Program-made: the position numbers and the translations under genes
Notes under the pieces: generated by a model
The model's input: only the letters and a program-made list of their open reading frames with translations
Told to the model about the DNA's origin: nothing
Database searches by the model: none
Assembly (NCBI GenBank): GCA_032622095.1
Contig: CP136066.1
Location: forward strand, 5,851,784 to 5,915,783
Source of the DNA: Siphonodentalium dalli
Taxonomy: Eukaryota > Mollusca > Scaphopoda > Gadilida > Siphonodentaliidae
Reading direction: 5' to 3'
DNA: 64,000 bases
Part shown: piece after piece, positions 47,930-57,960 of the stretch
Layout: each line of letters starts with the position of its first letter
How positions within the stretch are numbered: position 1 is the stretch's first letter

Positions 47930-48306
47930 ATGGATTGTATATACATAGTTACAATGGATTGTATATATATAGTTACAATGGATTGTAAATACATAGTTAC
48001 AATGGATTGTATATACATAGCTACAATGGATTGTATATACCTATTTACAATGGATTGTATATACACAGTTACAATGGATTGTATATACACAGTTACAATG
48101 GATTGTATATACATAGTTACAATGGATTGTATATACATAATTAGAATGGGTTGTATATACATAGGTAGAATGGATTGTATATACATAGTTACAATGGATT
48201 GTATATACATAGTTACAATGGATTGTATATGCATAGTTACAATGGATTGTATATACATAGTTACACTGTATTGTATATACATAGTTACAACGGATTGTGT
48301 TATATA
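47930..48306. repeat. 24 bp minisatellite, unit 2
   Basis: Duplicate of 41008-41384 with a few substitutions. Its last bases, TATA (48303-48306), form the left target duplication of the transposon. Confidence 0.9.
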
Positions 48307-48470
48307 TGTTACAGTCAATATGTCAAATCAGTCATTTGGCCAAATGCCTAAAATGTTCAGTCATTTGGTGAAATGCCTGTGACCGCCAGTCATTTGGCCA
48401 AATGCCTAAAATGTTCAGTCATTTGGCCAGATGACTGAAATTAACAACCAGTCATTTGGCCAAATGACTG
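48307..48470 (+). promoter_or_regulatory. Left terminus with five phased subterminal palindromes
   Basis: Half-sites CAGTCATTTGGC, each followed by its near-complement, start at 48329, 48358, 48387, 48416 and 48449: spacings of 29, 29, 29 and 33 bp. The right end (54900-55100) carries the same palindromes in a less regular layout. By analogy with other transposons they are likely binding sites for the element's protein; this is inference. Confidence 0.6.
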
Positions 48471-48960
48471 AAGAGTATTTATGGGGTTTTTTTTAAATAA
48501 CTGAACGATATTTCATATTTATTTATGTTTATTATAACAACAAGAAATTCAATTAATTGAGGAAAAACACCCACTGTCCCGAGTGGTAATGATAAGCTAT
48601 TGGAGGGTCTACTAGTTCGCATACAAAATAGCAAAATAACATTGAATGTCTCAATGACATCAACAGCTTGAAGATGTGAATAACCCACCATATATGGTAG
48701 ATATTCAACCAGGCTCTGCTTAAGTTTGTTAATTGATGACTGATGTACATGTACAATACACACAAATAGTAATAACAATTAACGTTATGATTTTGAAACT
48801 AACCATGATAGAATATTGACAGTAAGGTGGTATTAACTACTACGAGTACTATTAGTAACAATAGTACTACTTTTCTAGCATAACTTATGTGTACATGATG
48901 TATGGGAAATATTAAAGGACAAAACAATAGTTACAATACAATGATAACAATTTCTTTTAA

Positions 48961-49411
48961 TTAAGCGCAAGAAGAGCTAATTGTGCTTAAGCGCAATATG
49001 GAAGTATTTAACTGTGTTTAAGTGCAATGATGGAATTTTCATATTGCGCTTAGATAATAAAACTCAATAAGGTATCTCTTAATAAGGAATATATTATATA
49101 TAGTACATAAACTCCATATAATTCAGATGGTGTAGTCCATCTCCATGGTACAATGGGTGGAACAAATATAGGATTATTCTACTATTTGCACAAGGGCGAT
49201 CTAATGAGAGAGATATTAATTGCGCTTAATTGCAATATGGATGTAATTTCGCTTATGTGTAATAAGGAATGTCTTATTACACTTAAGCGCAATAAGAATA
49301 TTCCTTATTGCACAGGAATATCATATTGTGCTTAAGCGCAATAAGCTATCTCTAACTTCGCTTGAGCACAATAACTTAAGGAATATTCTTATTGGGCTTG
49401 AGCGCAATTAG
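48961..49411. repeat. TTAAGCGCAAT palindrome cluster, unit 2
   Basis: Duplicate of 42039-42490 with two or three substitutions (for example GCTTAATTGC at 49225). Confidence 0.7.
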
Positions 49412-49489
49412 TTATTCGGTTAGTTAAATAATAAGTTATTCGATATGTTTTTTTTTATTACCATGCAGCCCTAATTAGAGATTCCTTAA

Positions 49490-50080
49490 AGGGATACTGT
49501 ACCCAAAATGTTGTTGTTGGTTTCTATAGTCTCCGCGTCGGAGAATAAGGTAACACTTTTTCCATTATTTGAAAGTCTGTTGAGTACGAAGTAGTGTTAC
49601 GGATGGCAAATTTACCGGAATGCAAAAATACAAATTGTCGTTGTCGAGTAATTTTTGTACAGTTTTCAACCAAATAAATCAAATAAAAGTTATATTATAT
49701 GCATACTAGTCCCATATACTCATTTAAGTTATTGTATCGTCACTAGTCAGTGAGTGGCTTGAGTTTTCTCCCGTATCATCATAATGTTTCAAACGATCGT
49801 GTGTCCAATGGGTTTACTATTCCAGTATCCCTCAATTATAATTTGATTACGTTTTGTACACGGAAATTCGTATTTTAATTTACGCCATTTTATGGCTCCA
49901 GCCATAAATTCAATTTATATTAAATTATTAACTTTTAAATTATTAAATTTTAAGATAGCCTATTAACCTGAGCGTTTACAGAATACATCTTCGACTCAAA
50001 TTACTTATGTTTATATATATTATCGATAATAGTTCGTTGTTATTACCGGAAATTTATTGAAAATGACGTACAGTACCCCT
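49490..50080. mobile_element. TTAA-flanked MITE inside the transposon, unit 2
   Basis: Duplicate of 42568-43158. Here both ends are better preserved: AGGGATACTGTAC and GTACAGTACCCCT, with TTAA at 49486-49489 and 50081-50084. Confidence 0.75.
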
Positions 50081-50339
50081 TTAAGTTATTGCACTTAATC
50101 GAAATTCTCTATTAAATGTCAATTTGGTTTCCTATAGAGATCATCAACGATGTCTATGCGCAAGGGACCCGCCAATATTCTCTGTTGGGATTCCAATTGT
50201 TGGCTTATTAAAGGAAAATATCATGGATATAATCGGTTTCCCCCAATAAACATCCATTTATCAATATGCATGTTTTTGGAGCAGAGTTACACATATAGGT
50301 AGTCCACATTGGACGCCATCATGTAATTTAATTGTTTTT

Positions 50340-50875
50340 TTTAATTTTCACACATATCTCATTAAACCTCACATCCTTATATTGGTTATAGTAATGCCCA
50401 AAGTAATTGACCACTTAACCACAGCAGAATTATTGGTAATTTTTCAGGATTTAAAATCCTGAAAAATTACCAATAATTCTGCTGTGGTTAAGTGGTCAAT
50501 TACTTTGGACATTATGTATGAGGATTGAGTTATCATTAAACCTCACATCCTTATATTGGTTACAGTTATGCCCAAAGTAATTGACCACTTAACCACAGCA
50601 GAATATGGGTGTTTTTCAGCTTTTAAAATCCTGACAAATTACCCATTATTCTGCTGTGGTTAAGTGGTCAATTACTTTGGGCATTACTGTATGTGGATTG
50701 AGTTATCATTAAACCTCAAATCCTTATATTGGTTACAGTAATGTCCAAAGTAATTGACCACTTAACCACAGCATAATTATGGGTAATTTTTCAGGATTTA
50801 AAATCCTGAAAAAATACCCATAATTCTGCTGTGGTTAAGTGGTCAATTACTTTGGACATTACTGTATGTAGATGG
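50340..50875. repeat. Tandem triplet of fold-back MITEs, unit 2
   Basis: Duplicate of 43420-43950, with hairpins beginning near 50389, 50563 and 50736. Arms are nearly perfect within each hairpin. Confidence 0.85.
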
Positions 50876-51119
50876 AGTTAAACTCACACCAGTGTGTTGG
50901 GGATTTTGACCTTGACTTCGGATCTTTGGTTTTTAACGCAACAAATGCACGTACACCTTATACACAAATGTCTTATGTAGCCAGAGTTTTTCTTGGATAA
51001 GATGGGTTTGAAGCCTGCTTACATTTCAAAATGTTGTCAGTTTTGTATTGTCTGCAGCGGAACTCGGCGTGTTGAAGCAAAAGTCACAAGAGATAAAATG
51101 TGTATGTAACGAGACTATA

Positions 51120-52310
51120 ATACAAATGAAAAAATAAATTGAGGGAGAGGTGGGCGATACAGGAAACTAAGGGTTGAACCGATATAAATTTGTAGAGCGA
51201 TAACGACCAATGTTGACATATTATGCATCTCAACTATACTGTTGAAACAAGGCTATAAAATAGGGTGGGGGTGTCAGAATCATAGTTATCTCTATATACT
51301 AGTAATGCCAGAATAGTCATTTATGGACTTCTATAGTGGTACGGGATAAGATGTTGGGTTGGTTATATGGACTCGGAGAAAAGGGGGTTCGTACCGATGA
51401 ACTGACAAAAATTAGTGGAGCGATGTTGCCATGTAATGCATCGCGAGTGTACTAAAGCAGCAATGATATAAAATTGGGGGGGGGGGGGGGGTCTGATATT
51501 ATCTCTATCTCTATAGATGGCACCAGGATTATATAGAAAGGAATAGCAATTGATATACGTATACGGTATACTATAGTAATACCATATACATATAAGTACA
51601 AGTATCACGCGATAAAATATTACGTAACGTGACTATAGCGATGAAAAAATAAGTAAATTTGACCGGGATTAGAGGTTGGGTTGGTTATATATGGATAATT
51701 GGATATGGAATTCATACCGATGAAACGATACAAATTAGTGGAGCGATAAAGACCAATGTTGACACTTGGTCAGGATACGCAGGGGAAATAGCGGTTGATA
51801 CGATAGACCGAAATAAATTTGTCGGGTGAAAATGACCAATGTTGATGTATAAAGTAACGCGACTGTACTGTCGCACAATTATCAGGTAGAACCGGTCAAA
51901 TATGGACTCTGGTGGCCAATATGGAACAGCTCAGAAAACATTTGCAGGGCCCTAAAATTTATTTAACAAGGAATCTGCCATACAAATTTATTTATATCGA
52001 TAAAAATCTCTTATTTATCAAAATTTTAAGCTGAGACTTGGTGTGTCTGCGTGGGATACTTATATATTCCTAAAATGACAGGGTACAGCACGTAATTATG
52101 TTTTAGATCGAAGAAATTAATTTTTTTCGATGATAAAATTTAACATGGGATTTGGCATTAAAATCGATTTATGTCGATAAAACTGTAATTTTTCAAAATT
52201 TTGAGCTGAGACTTGGTGTGTCTCCGTGGGATACTTATATATTCCTAAAAGGACAGATTCCAGCGCGTAATTATGTTTTAGATGGAAGAAATTGAATTGT
52301 TTTTCGATAA
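51120..52310 (+). repeat. Degenerate and direct repeats, unit 2 copies
   Basis: Duplicates of 44200-44960 and 45050-45385. The G-run at 51476-51491 is several bases longer than its counterpart at 44552, a fast-changing marker between the two units. Confidence 0.7.
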
Positions 52311-52320
52311 TAAATTAACA

Positions 52321-52614
52321 CTACAGCGTAGACAGGTCATCGAGATGGTTTTGTAAACAAACTTTGTCAATAGCCGTTTTGGTCAAACTAAACCTTTTTC
52401 GACCGGGACAGCACATCCGAATAGTAGCTAAGATGTATTTAGATAGAATTATCAAAAGAAATTGACCGATTAGGGTGCATTTTAAGAGAATCGAGTGGAG
52501 AAATCTTGGTGACATTTTCACAATAACACGCCGATTCGGCAATGACCTGATGACTGTACTTGCAGTCGAGCGCTCGTTAATATTCATGCCAAGAAATGCA
52601 GGCGTCAAACGCAC
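52321..52614 (-). other. Unassigned 97-codon frame, unit 2
   Basis: Duplicate of 45393-45686. No domain recognised. Kept apart from the main ORF by almost 1 kb without splice evidence. Confidence 0.15.
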
Positions 52615-53525
52615 CTTTTTGGAAGGTTAATCCGATATATACATATCAAAACAATCCTTCCAAGATATCCAAGAAAGTTTTAATAGCTTAGAAGACTGAA
52701 CAGCCGAAATATGAATGAATTAATAATCGCCATTGGAGGCTTCGCTTCGCGGTGATGATAGGCAATTATCGCAATACGATAGGGGAACACTTTGACGTTC
52801 GTACTCATATTTCACCAATTTTTGTACCTGGCTTGCCTATCCTAAGTTTCACGGGGAAATGGCTAATTTGACTCTATTTGTCGTTATATACATATTATAC
52901 ATATTTATCACCCCATTTATTATTAATTTTCATAACAATAAAATAAAAGAAGCCGAAGATAACATGTTTAAACTGTTTGAAGCATGAATTTGGCGATAAG
53001 TTGTTATCAGACTCAGAGTACGTTATACTTGTGATGGTTACGTTACGCACACGATGTTCCAATATCCTATTGCGATAATCGCTTAACCCTTCGGTTTTCA
53101 ACGGCATTTCAATTGGTTGAAATTGAAATTTCTCAAGTTCCAGCTCAACCCGAATCTAGTTACCCAATTAGTAGAAATACTTTATCAGTAATTCTTAGTT
53201 TTATAAGTTATAACTCTAATTTTATTGACGATACGAGCTCAACATCATAATATGTCACTGTTTATGGCGGTGTTATCCAAAACGTGGGCTTTGATAATGA
53301 TTATAATTTTATTTTGCTATCAAACGTCAGTGCAGCTCAGCAGAAACGCATAGGCACTAGTTCAATTCAGCAGAAACGCACGAGTCCTACGATTATAGAC
53401 ACCTACTGGACGCGCTTCGCGCGTGGTCAGTGGGTGAAAAATGAATAATCAAAACATGCAACACATAATATTATTATTTATTAGAACAATTGACACTGTT
53501 ATGACATATACTATTGCATAAAACT

Positions 53526-54656
53526 TTATGCTTTGAAACAAGCAAATCGCTTACTCTTACATCTCTTAGGTCCATTGCAATTGCACTTCACGAAACCCTG
53601 ACCACCGTGTTGAGACTCTTTTTTGTTGGCTTGTCGAAGGGACACACTGTTATCACTGTTGATGTCCGAGTCACTCAGAAGCCGCTGGGGACATAAATCA
53701 AACTGGTGTCGACTGTATTTTCCCTTCAGAATACCCGAATGGCAACCTAAGGTATATTGTCCATTGTCTACAGCTGTGATAACACCAAAAATGTTGCTTG
53801 GATCACCACGTCCCCTGTCAACAGATGGAATGGGAACTGCCACTTTGTCACCAACGGAACCATCCTTCAGAATCACCCGGCTTCGCTTTACCACACGTTC
53901 GGCTTGTTCCTGCTGTGCTGTAATTGCAAGTTTTCTTTTCTTGGCTATGTTGCTCGTTGGTTCTAGTTGATTCGTAGTTTCTTGTGTCGTAGTTTCTGGT
54001 TGAGGAGTCGTCGTTTCTGGTTGAAGAGTCGTCGTGTCTGGTTGAGGAGTCGTCGTTTCTGGTTGAAGAATGATTGTTTCTGGTTGAGGAGTCATTGATT
54101 CTAGTTGAGGAGTCGCTGATTCTAGTTGAGGAGTCGTCATTTCTGGCTGAGGAGTCGTTGATTCTAGTTGAGGAGTCGTTGTTGCTGGTTGAGGAGTCGT
54201 TGATTCTAGTTGATGTGTCGTCGTTTCTGGTTGAGCTGAAAGAACTGAAAGCAAGTCATCTTCTGTTTGTAGTTTCTGAATGACTTCATGTGGCAATGAC
54301 GAAGATGTCAAACCAATTCTGGCTTCGACACCGAATAAGGTTGCATATGGTGACTGTGTGATGCCCGCATTAAAAATTGAGTTCTTACGAAACTGGACAA
54401 ATTTAATGCCAATAGTCCAATGAGCGGTAGCGTTTTCACTCAGTCTTATCAACTTTTCAACATCACCACATTGAAGAAACTCATACTTGGACAGAAGACA
54501 ATACGAATGGTGCGACTTAAATGATGGTTGTCCGCTTATTTGTTTCAGTTCATCTTTTAACGAAAAGTACTCTGGTTTTGGTATAAGTACCTTTTTCAGA
54601 GAATCATATTTCTTATATAACTCCTTTTTGAATGTATCTTCTACTGAAAGCTCCAT
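53526..54656 (-). CDS. KRBA2-like transposon protein lacking the integrase core
   Basis: An intact 376-codon ORF of a Ginger/GIN-like element, related to the integrase-derived KRBA2/SCAND3 family. Residues 1-70 form the N-terminal region ending LLSKYEFLQCGDVEKLI. Residues 79-135 (HWTIGIKFVQFRKN ... LTSSSLPHEVIQKLQTEDDL) are the segment normally found after the integrase catalytic domain. The catalytic core expected between them is absent, yet the frame is kept. Residues 142-227 are a threonine/proline-rich repeat of about eleven 7-residue units (TTPQPET/TTPQLES). A basic KKRK (239-242) may be a nuclear signal. Residues 266-356 match the conserved tail (VGDKVAVPIP, DRGRGDP, GGQGFVKC). The final cysteine cluster (358, 360, 366, 373) ends early at a stop, shorter than I expect for the family. 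It cannot catalyse transposition; it might bind the element's ends. Confidence 0.75.
   Translation of the reverse strand: MELSVEDTFKKELYKKYDSLKKVLIPKPEYFSLKDELKQISGQPSFKSHHSYCLLSKYEFLQCGDVEKLIRLSENATAHWTIGIKFVQFRKNSIFNAGITQSPYATLFGVEARIGLTSSSLPHEVIQKLQTEDDLLSVLSAQPETTTHQLESTTPQPATTTPQLESTTPQPEMTTPQLESATPQLESMTPQPETIILQPETTTPQPDTTTLQPETTTPQPETTTQETTNQLEPTSNIAKKRKLAITAQQEQAERVVKRSRVILKDGSVGDKVAVPIPSVDRGRGDPSNIFGVITAVDNGQYTLGCHSGILKGKYSRHQFDLCPQRLLSDSDINSDNSVSLRQANKKESQHGGQGFVKCNCNGPKRCKSKRFACFKA
53976..54233 (-). repeat. 21 bp coding minisatellite in the transposon ORF
   Basis: Encodes the TTPQPET/TTPQLES repeats at residues 142-227. The unit of about 21 bp keeps the frame. Length variation between copies of the element would be expected here. 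Confidence 0.75.
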
Positions 54657-54889
54657 ACTGACAAGTGATACTGGAAGTAAAATGACACAGGCATTGTGTT
54701 ATCTGTAAGTGTTTTGAAAAACCCAAAAGGATAACAAGTTAACAGCACAACAATGACTGAACTGTATTTAATAATAAACAAGTAGTCAATTTGTGTGATC
54801 TGTTCACAGTGATATTTCGTTCATCAACAGAACAAAAAAAGTAATGTTAAAACATAATTTGACATATTGACTAAAATAAAATTCCCAAT

Positions 54890-55117
54890 AAGGCAAACTG
54901 TCAAATTCAGGTCAGTGATTTTCAGTCATTTGGCTAATTTGACATATTGACTAAAATAAAATTCAGTCATTTGGCCAATTTGACATATTGACTACAAATA
55001 AAATTTCCATTTAGGCAATCCGTCAAATTCAGGGCAGTGAATTTCAGTCATCTGGCAAAATGACTGAAACTTTTAGGCATTTGGCCAAATGACTGATTTG
55101 ACATATTGACTGTAACA
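54890..55117 (-). promoter_or_regulatory. Right terminus of the transposon with ~50-150 bp subrepeats
   Basis: The inverse of the left end for 47 bp. Inside it, AATTTGACATATTGACTA and CAGTCATTTGGCC recur near 54860, 54947 and 54980, and GGCAA.CYGTCAAATTCAGG near 54891 and 55013. It lies about 230 bp upstream of the ORF start, so the promoter may be here. Confidence 0.6.
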
Positions 55118-55325
55118 TATACACAGTTACAATATATTGTATAAACATAGTTGCAATGGATTGTATATACATAGTTACAATGTATTATATATACATAGTT
55201 ACAATATATTGTATAGACATATTTACAATGGATTGTATATACACAGTTACAATGAATTGTATATACACAGTTGCAATTGATTGTATATCATTAGTTACAA
55301 TGGATTGTATATACACAGTTGGGAA
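55118..55325. repeat. 24 bp minisatellite, right of the transposon
   Basis: About eight diverged units of the same family as 47930-48306. The array was therefore split by the insertion. The following GGGAAATTAAACAGTTATTT continues as in paralogue A at 16116. Confidence 0.85.
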
Positions 55326-55471
55326 ATTAAACAGTTATTTACTACTTCGCCTCTGTCAGACAGTTAACAAATTCACACAACAAGCAAAGCACTAAATCTC
55401 ATATTGTCTTGGATCTGATGAATATTAATTTGTGTCATCATGATGAGTTATTTTTATAATTTATATTTATA
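55326..55471 (+). repeat. Paralogue B, tail segment
   Basis: Matches 16112-16257 (CGCCTCTGTCAGACAGTTAA ... TTGTGTCATCATGATGAG), then is interrupted exactly at 55471/55472 by the Helitron. Confidence 0.9.
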
Positions 55472-56965
55472 CTAGCAGGAACACCCGACTTCTTCCGGGC
55501 TGTTTCCCCTCTGCTTTTCGGCGAATTGCGCGATTTGACCTTGAATTGTCCATTTTGAAGGTCAAGGTCAGGTCGGGGTCACGATATGACCCGTCCAAAA
55601 CACTCAGTGGACAAACATAACCCTATGTATCAAATTTCGTGGAAATCCCATCAAAATTCGCGATTTGACCTTGAATTTACCCCATTTCAAGGTCAAGGTC
55701 ACGTCGCAAGGGCAAATTAATCTGGTCTGCGTATGCGCGAAGCTGGCGTCGCACGGGCTCGGCGACCCGATAAAATTCGTATCCGTGGCAAGATACATTC
55801 ACATACCAAATTTCAAGTCATAGTTCAACCCGTTTCAAAGATCTCGTCTGCGCATGCGCGAAGCGGACGCCGCACGGGCTCGCCAATACGACGCTGACGA
55901 CCGCCTGGTCAAACTACACACACGTACCAAGATTCGTCCCGATCGGTCGAGAATCGTAGATTTGTATCAATGACATACAGACATACAGACAGACAGCTGA
56001 TGAGCCCGACGTTGTCCGGGTTATTCAAAAACCAAATTTCAAGTCGATAGCTCTACCCATTTCCGAGATCTGGTCTGCGCATGCGCGAAGCTGGCGTCGC
56101 ACGGGCTCGGCGACCCGATAAAATTCGTATCCGGGGCAAGATACATTCACATAGCAAATTTCATGTCGATAGCTCTACCCGTTTCCGAGATCTGGTCTGC
56201 GCATGCGCGAAGCGGGCGCCGCACGGGCTCGCCAATACGACGTTGACGACCGCCTGGTCAAACTACACACACGTACCAAGATTCGTCCCGATCGGTCGAG
56301 AATCGTAGATTTGTATCAATGACATACAGACATACAGACAGACAGCTGATGAGCCCGACGTTGTCCGGGTTATTCAAAAACCAAATTTCAAGTCGATAGC
56401 TCTACCTGTTTCCGAGATCTGGTCTGCGCATGCGCGAAGCTGGCGTCGCACGGGCTCGGCGACCCGATAAAATTCGTATCCGGGGCAAGTTACATTCACA
56501 TAGCAAATTTCATGTCGATAGCTCTACCCGTTTCCGAGATCTGGTCTGCGCATGCGCGAAGCTGGCGTCGAACGGGCTCGGCGACCCGATAAAATTCGTA
56601 TCCGGGGCAAGATACATTCACATACCAAATTTCAAGTCGATAGCTCAACCCGTTTCCGAGATCTGGTCTGCGCATGCGCGAAGCTGGCGTCGCACGGGCT
56701 CGGCGACCCGATAAAATTCGTATCCGGGGCAAGATACATTCACATAGCAAATTTCAAGTCGATAGCTCCACCCGTTTCCGATATCTCGTCTGCGCATGTG
56801 CGAAGTGGGCGCCGCACGCGCTCGCCAATACGACGTTGACGACCGCCTGGTCAAACTACACACACGTACCAAGTTTCGTCCCGATCGGTCGAGAATCGTA
56901 GATTTGTGTCAATGACATACAGACAAATATACAGACAAACAGAGGTCTTCAAAATATATATGAGA
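55472..56965 (-). mobile_element. Non-autonomous Helitron with tandem core
   Basis: Read on the minus strand it starts TCTCATATATATTTTGAAGA and ends with a CCCGG-AAGAAGT-CGGG hairpin, eight bases, then CTAG. It sits between A and T with no target duplication, as the paralogue at 16257/16258 proves. The core has ~122 bp monomers (CTGCGCATGCGCGAAGCTGG ...) and longer ~230 bp variants (... GCCAATACGACGTTGACGAC ... GATGAGCCCGAC). AAGGTCAAGGTCA motifs lie near the 3' end. There is no Rep/helicase. Such tandem-core Helitrons are known from bivalves. Short frames here (MREAGVARARRPDKIRI) repeat with the monomer and are not genes. Confidence 0.85.
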
Positions 56966-57960
56966 TTTGCGAATGTATATATGTCTGCCTGTGTTCTATA
57001 TAAATTAACGGGGGACCATCTAGATGACTCCAACGGCGTCTGACAGTGGTAAAGTTTTACGAGGAAGATAATGGTGCAGGTCACAATTTTCCAAAGTGTA
57101 TGTGTCAATGACAGAAAAGGAAAAGGGATGGCATTATTTTGTAGCCGATGTCTACCATACGTATACATGATCATATCCATGATATGACGAGTCTAATGGT
57201 GTGGTTTAAAAATGTTCGGGTTCGGATTGGGTGGAGGGAGGCTGCATCAAAATTTGTAAAAATTATTTTAGCGCCGATTTCCACCAAATTGATAAATATT
57301 CTTCTCCATTTTACAAGGAATCTAATTATGGTTCAAAGTCGCCACATTCGTGCCGTTTTGGGCCAGGGACGGGGAGGGGAGGGACACTAACATTGATAGG
57401 TTTGTTGTAGTCGCCGATTTCTATCAAAGTTAAATATAGTCATGTCAATGATACGAGGAATATAATGATGTGGTTTAAAGATGTCAAATTTGACGCCGCT
57501 CGAGTCAGGGATGTGGGAAGGGACGAACACCAATTTAAGAAAAACACTTGTATCGCTGATTGTTACCAAATTGATACATATTCTTCTCCATGATGCGAGG
57601 AAACTAATTGTGCGCTTTAAAGACGCCACGTTGGTGCCGTTTGTCCAGGGATGGGGATGTGATGGGCTGTGGAACTATACATTACTGAACGTTGTTGCTA
57701 CAGCTCACGTTGGAGAGAAACACGAATCTTCTTGACCAAGACTACAGCATTGTACTATGCGTATATCATTATAGCTGTTGGCAAAAGGCCAGCAGCCAAT
57801 ACGAGACGTTTATAGGTAAATAGGACCCTAAGTATACCACTATCTGCTAATTGCCATCAGGGCACAGTTAAATTAAGGCCTCCATGTAATACACGGTGTA
57901 CTATACAATGTTCCTTCAAGCGTAGTAGAAGTATATCTGGAATGAAAGTAAACCACACTG
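56166..57960 (+). repeat. Tandem duplication near 57 kb, unit 1 (1795 bp)
   Basis: Runs from inside the Helitron core to AAACCACACTG at 57960. The second copy is 57961-59511. Confidence 0.9.
56966..57960 (+). repeat. Interspersed repeat with ~140 bp monomers, unit 1
   Basis: Begins TTTGCGAATGTATATATGTC as at 16258. From 57180 it holds degenerate tandem monomers with CGCCGATTTC.ACCAAATTGATA, TTCTTCTCCAT, GTGGTTTAAA and CAGGGA.GGGGA. Related single monomers are at 16500-16610 and 59585-60060. Frames of 80-109 codons on both strands repeat in unit 2 and are read as shadows. Confidence 0.6.

Larger units (their letters stand above)
46792..53718 (+). repeat. 6.92 kb tandem duplication, unit 2
   Basis: Begins with the last ~30 nt of the PAN-like exon plus its donor (corresponding to 39870) and runs to 53718. 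The junction reads GTCGACTGTAT|AAGAGCAAG with no clear microhomology. Unit 2 continues into the rest of the intact transposon, so it holds the ancestral right side, while unit 1 holds the ancestral left side. Confidence 0.95.
48307..55117 (-). mobile_element. Complete Ginger/GIN-like DNA transposon, 6.8 kb
   Basis: The terminal inverted repeats start TGTTACAGTCAATATGTC and match perfectly for 47 bp. TATA flanks both ends (48303-48306 and 55118-55121), a 4 bp target duplication. TGTNR-type ends with 4-5 bp duplications and a retroviral-type integrase are, to my knowledge, the signature of Ginger/GIN elements. The only long ORF (53526-54656, minus strand) is of the KRBA2/SCAND3 integrase family but lacks the catalytic core, so the copy is non-autonomous. 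About 5 kb of non-coding sequence with nested MITEs fills the left side. The insertion lies within the 24 bp minisatellite, which continues on the right at 55122. Confidence 0.8.

Noticed and set aside
53623-54283. Plus-strand frames opposite the transposon ORF (115 and 69 codons, VEESLIL repeats)
   Set aside because: Antisense shadows of the minus-strand ORF and its TTPQPET minisatellite.
56081-56901. Arginine-rich frames MREAGVARARRPDKIRI repeated many times
   Set aside because: They follow the ~122 bp Helitron monomers and appear on both strands; no conserved protein family.
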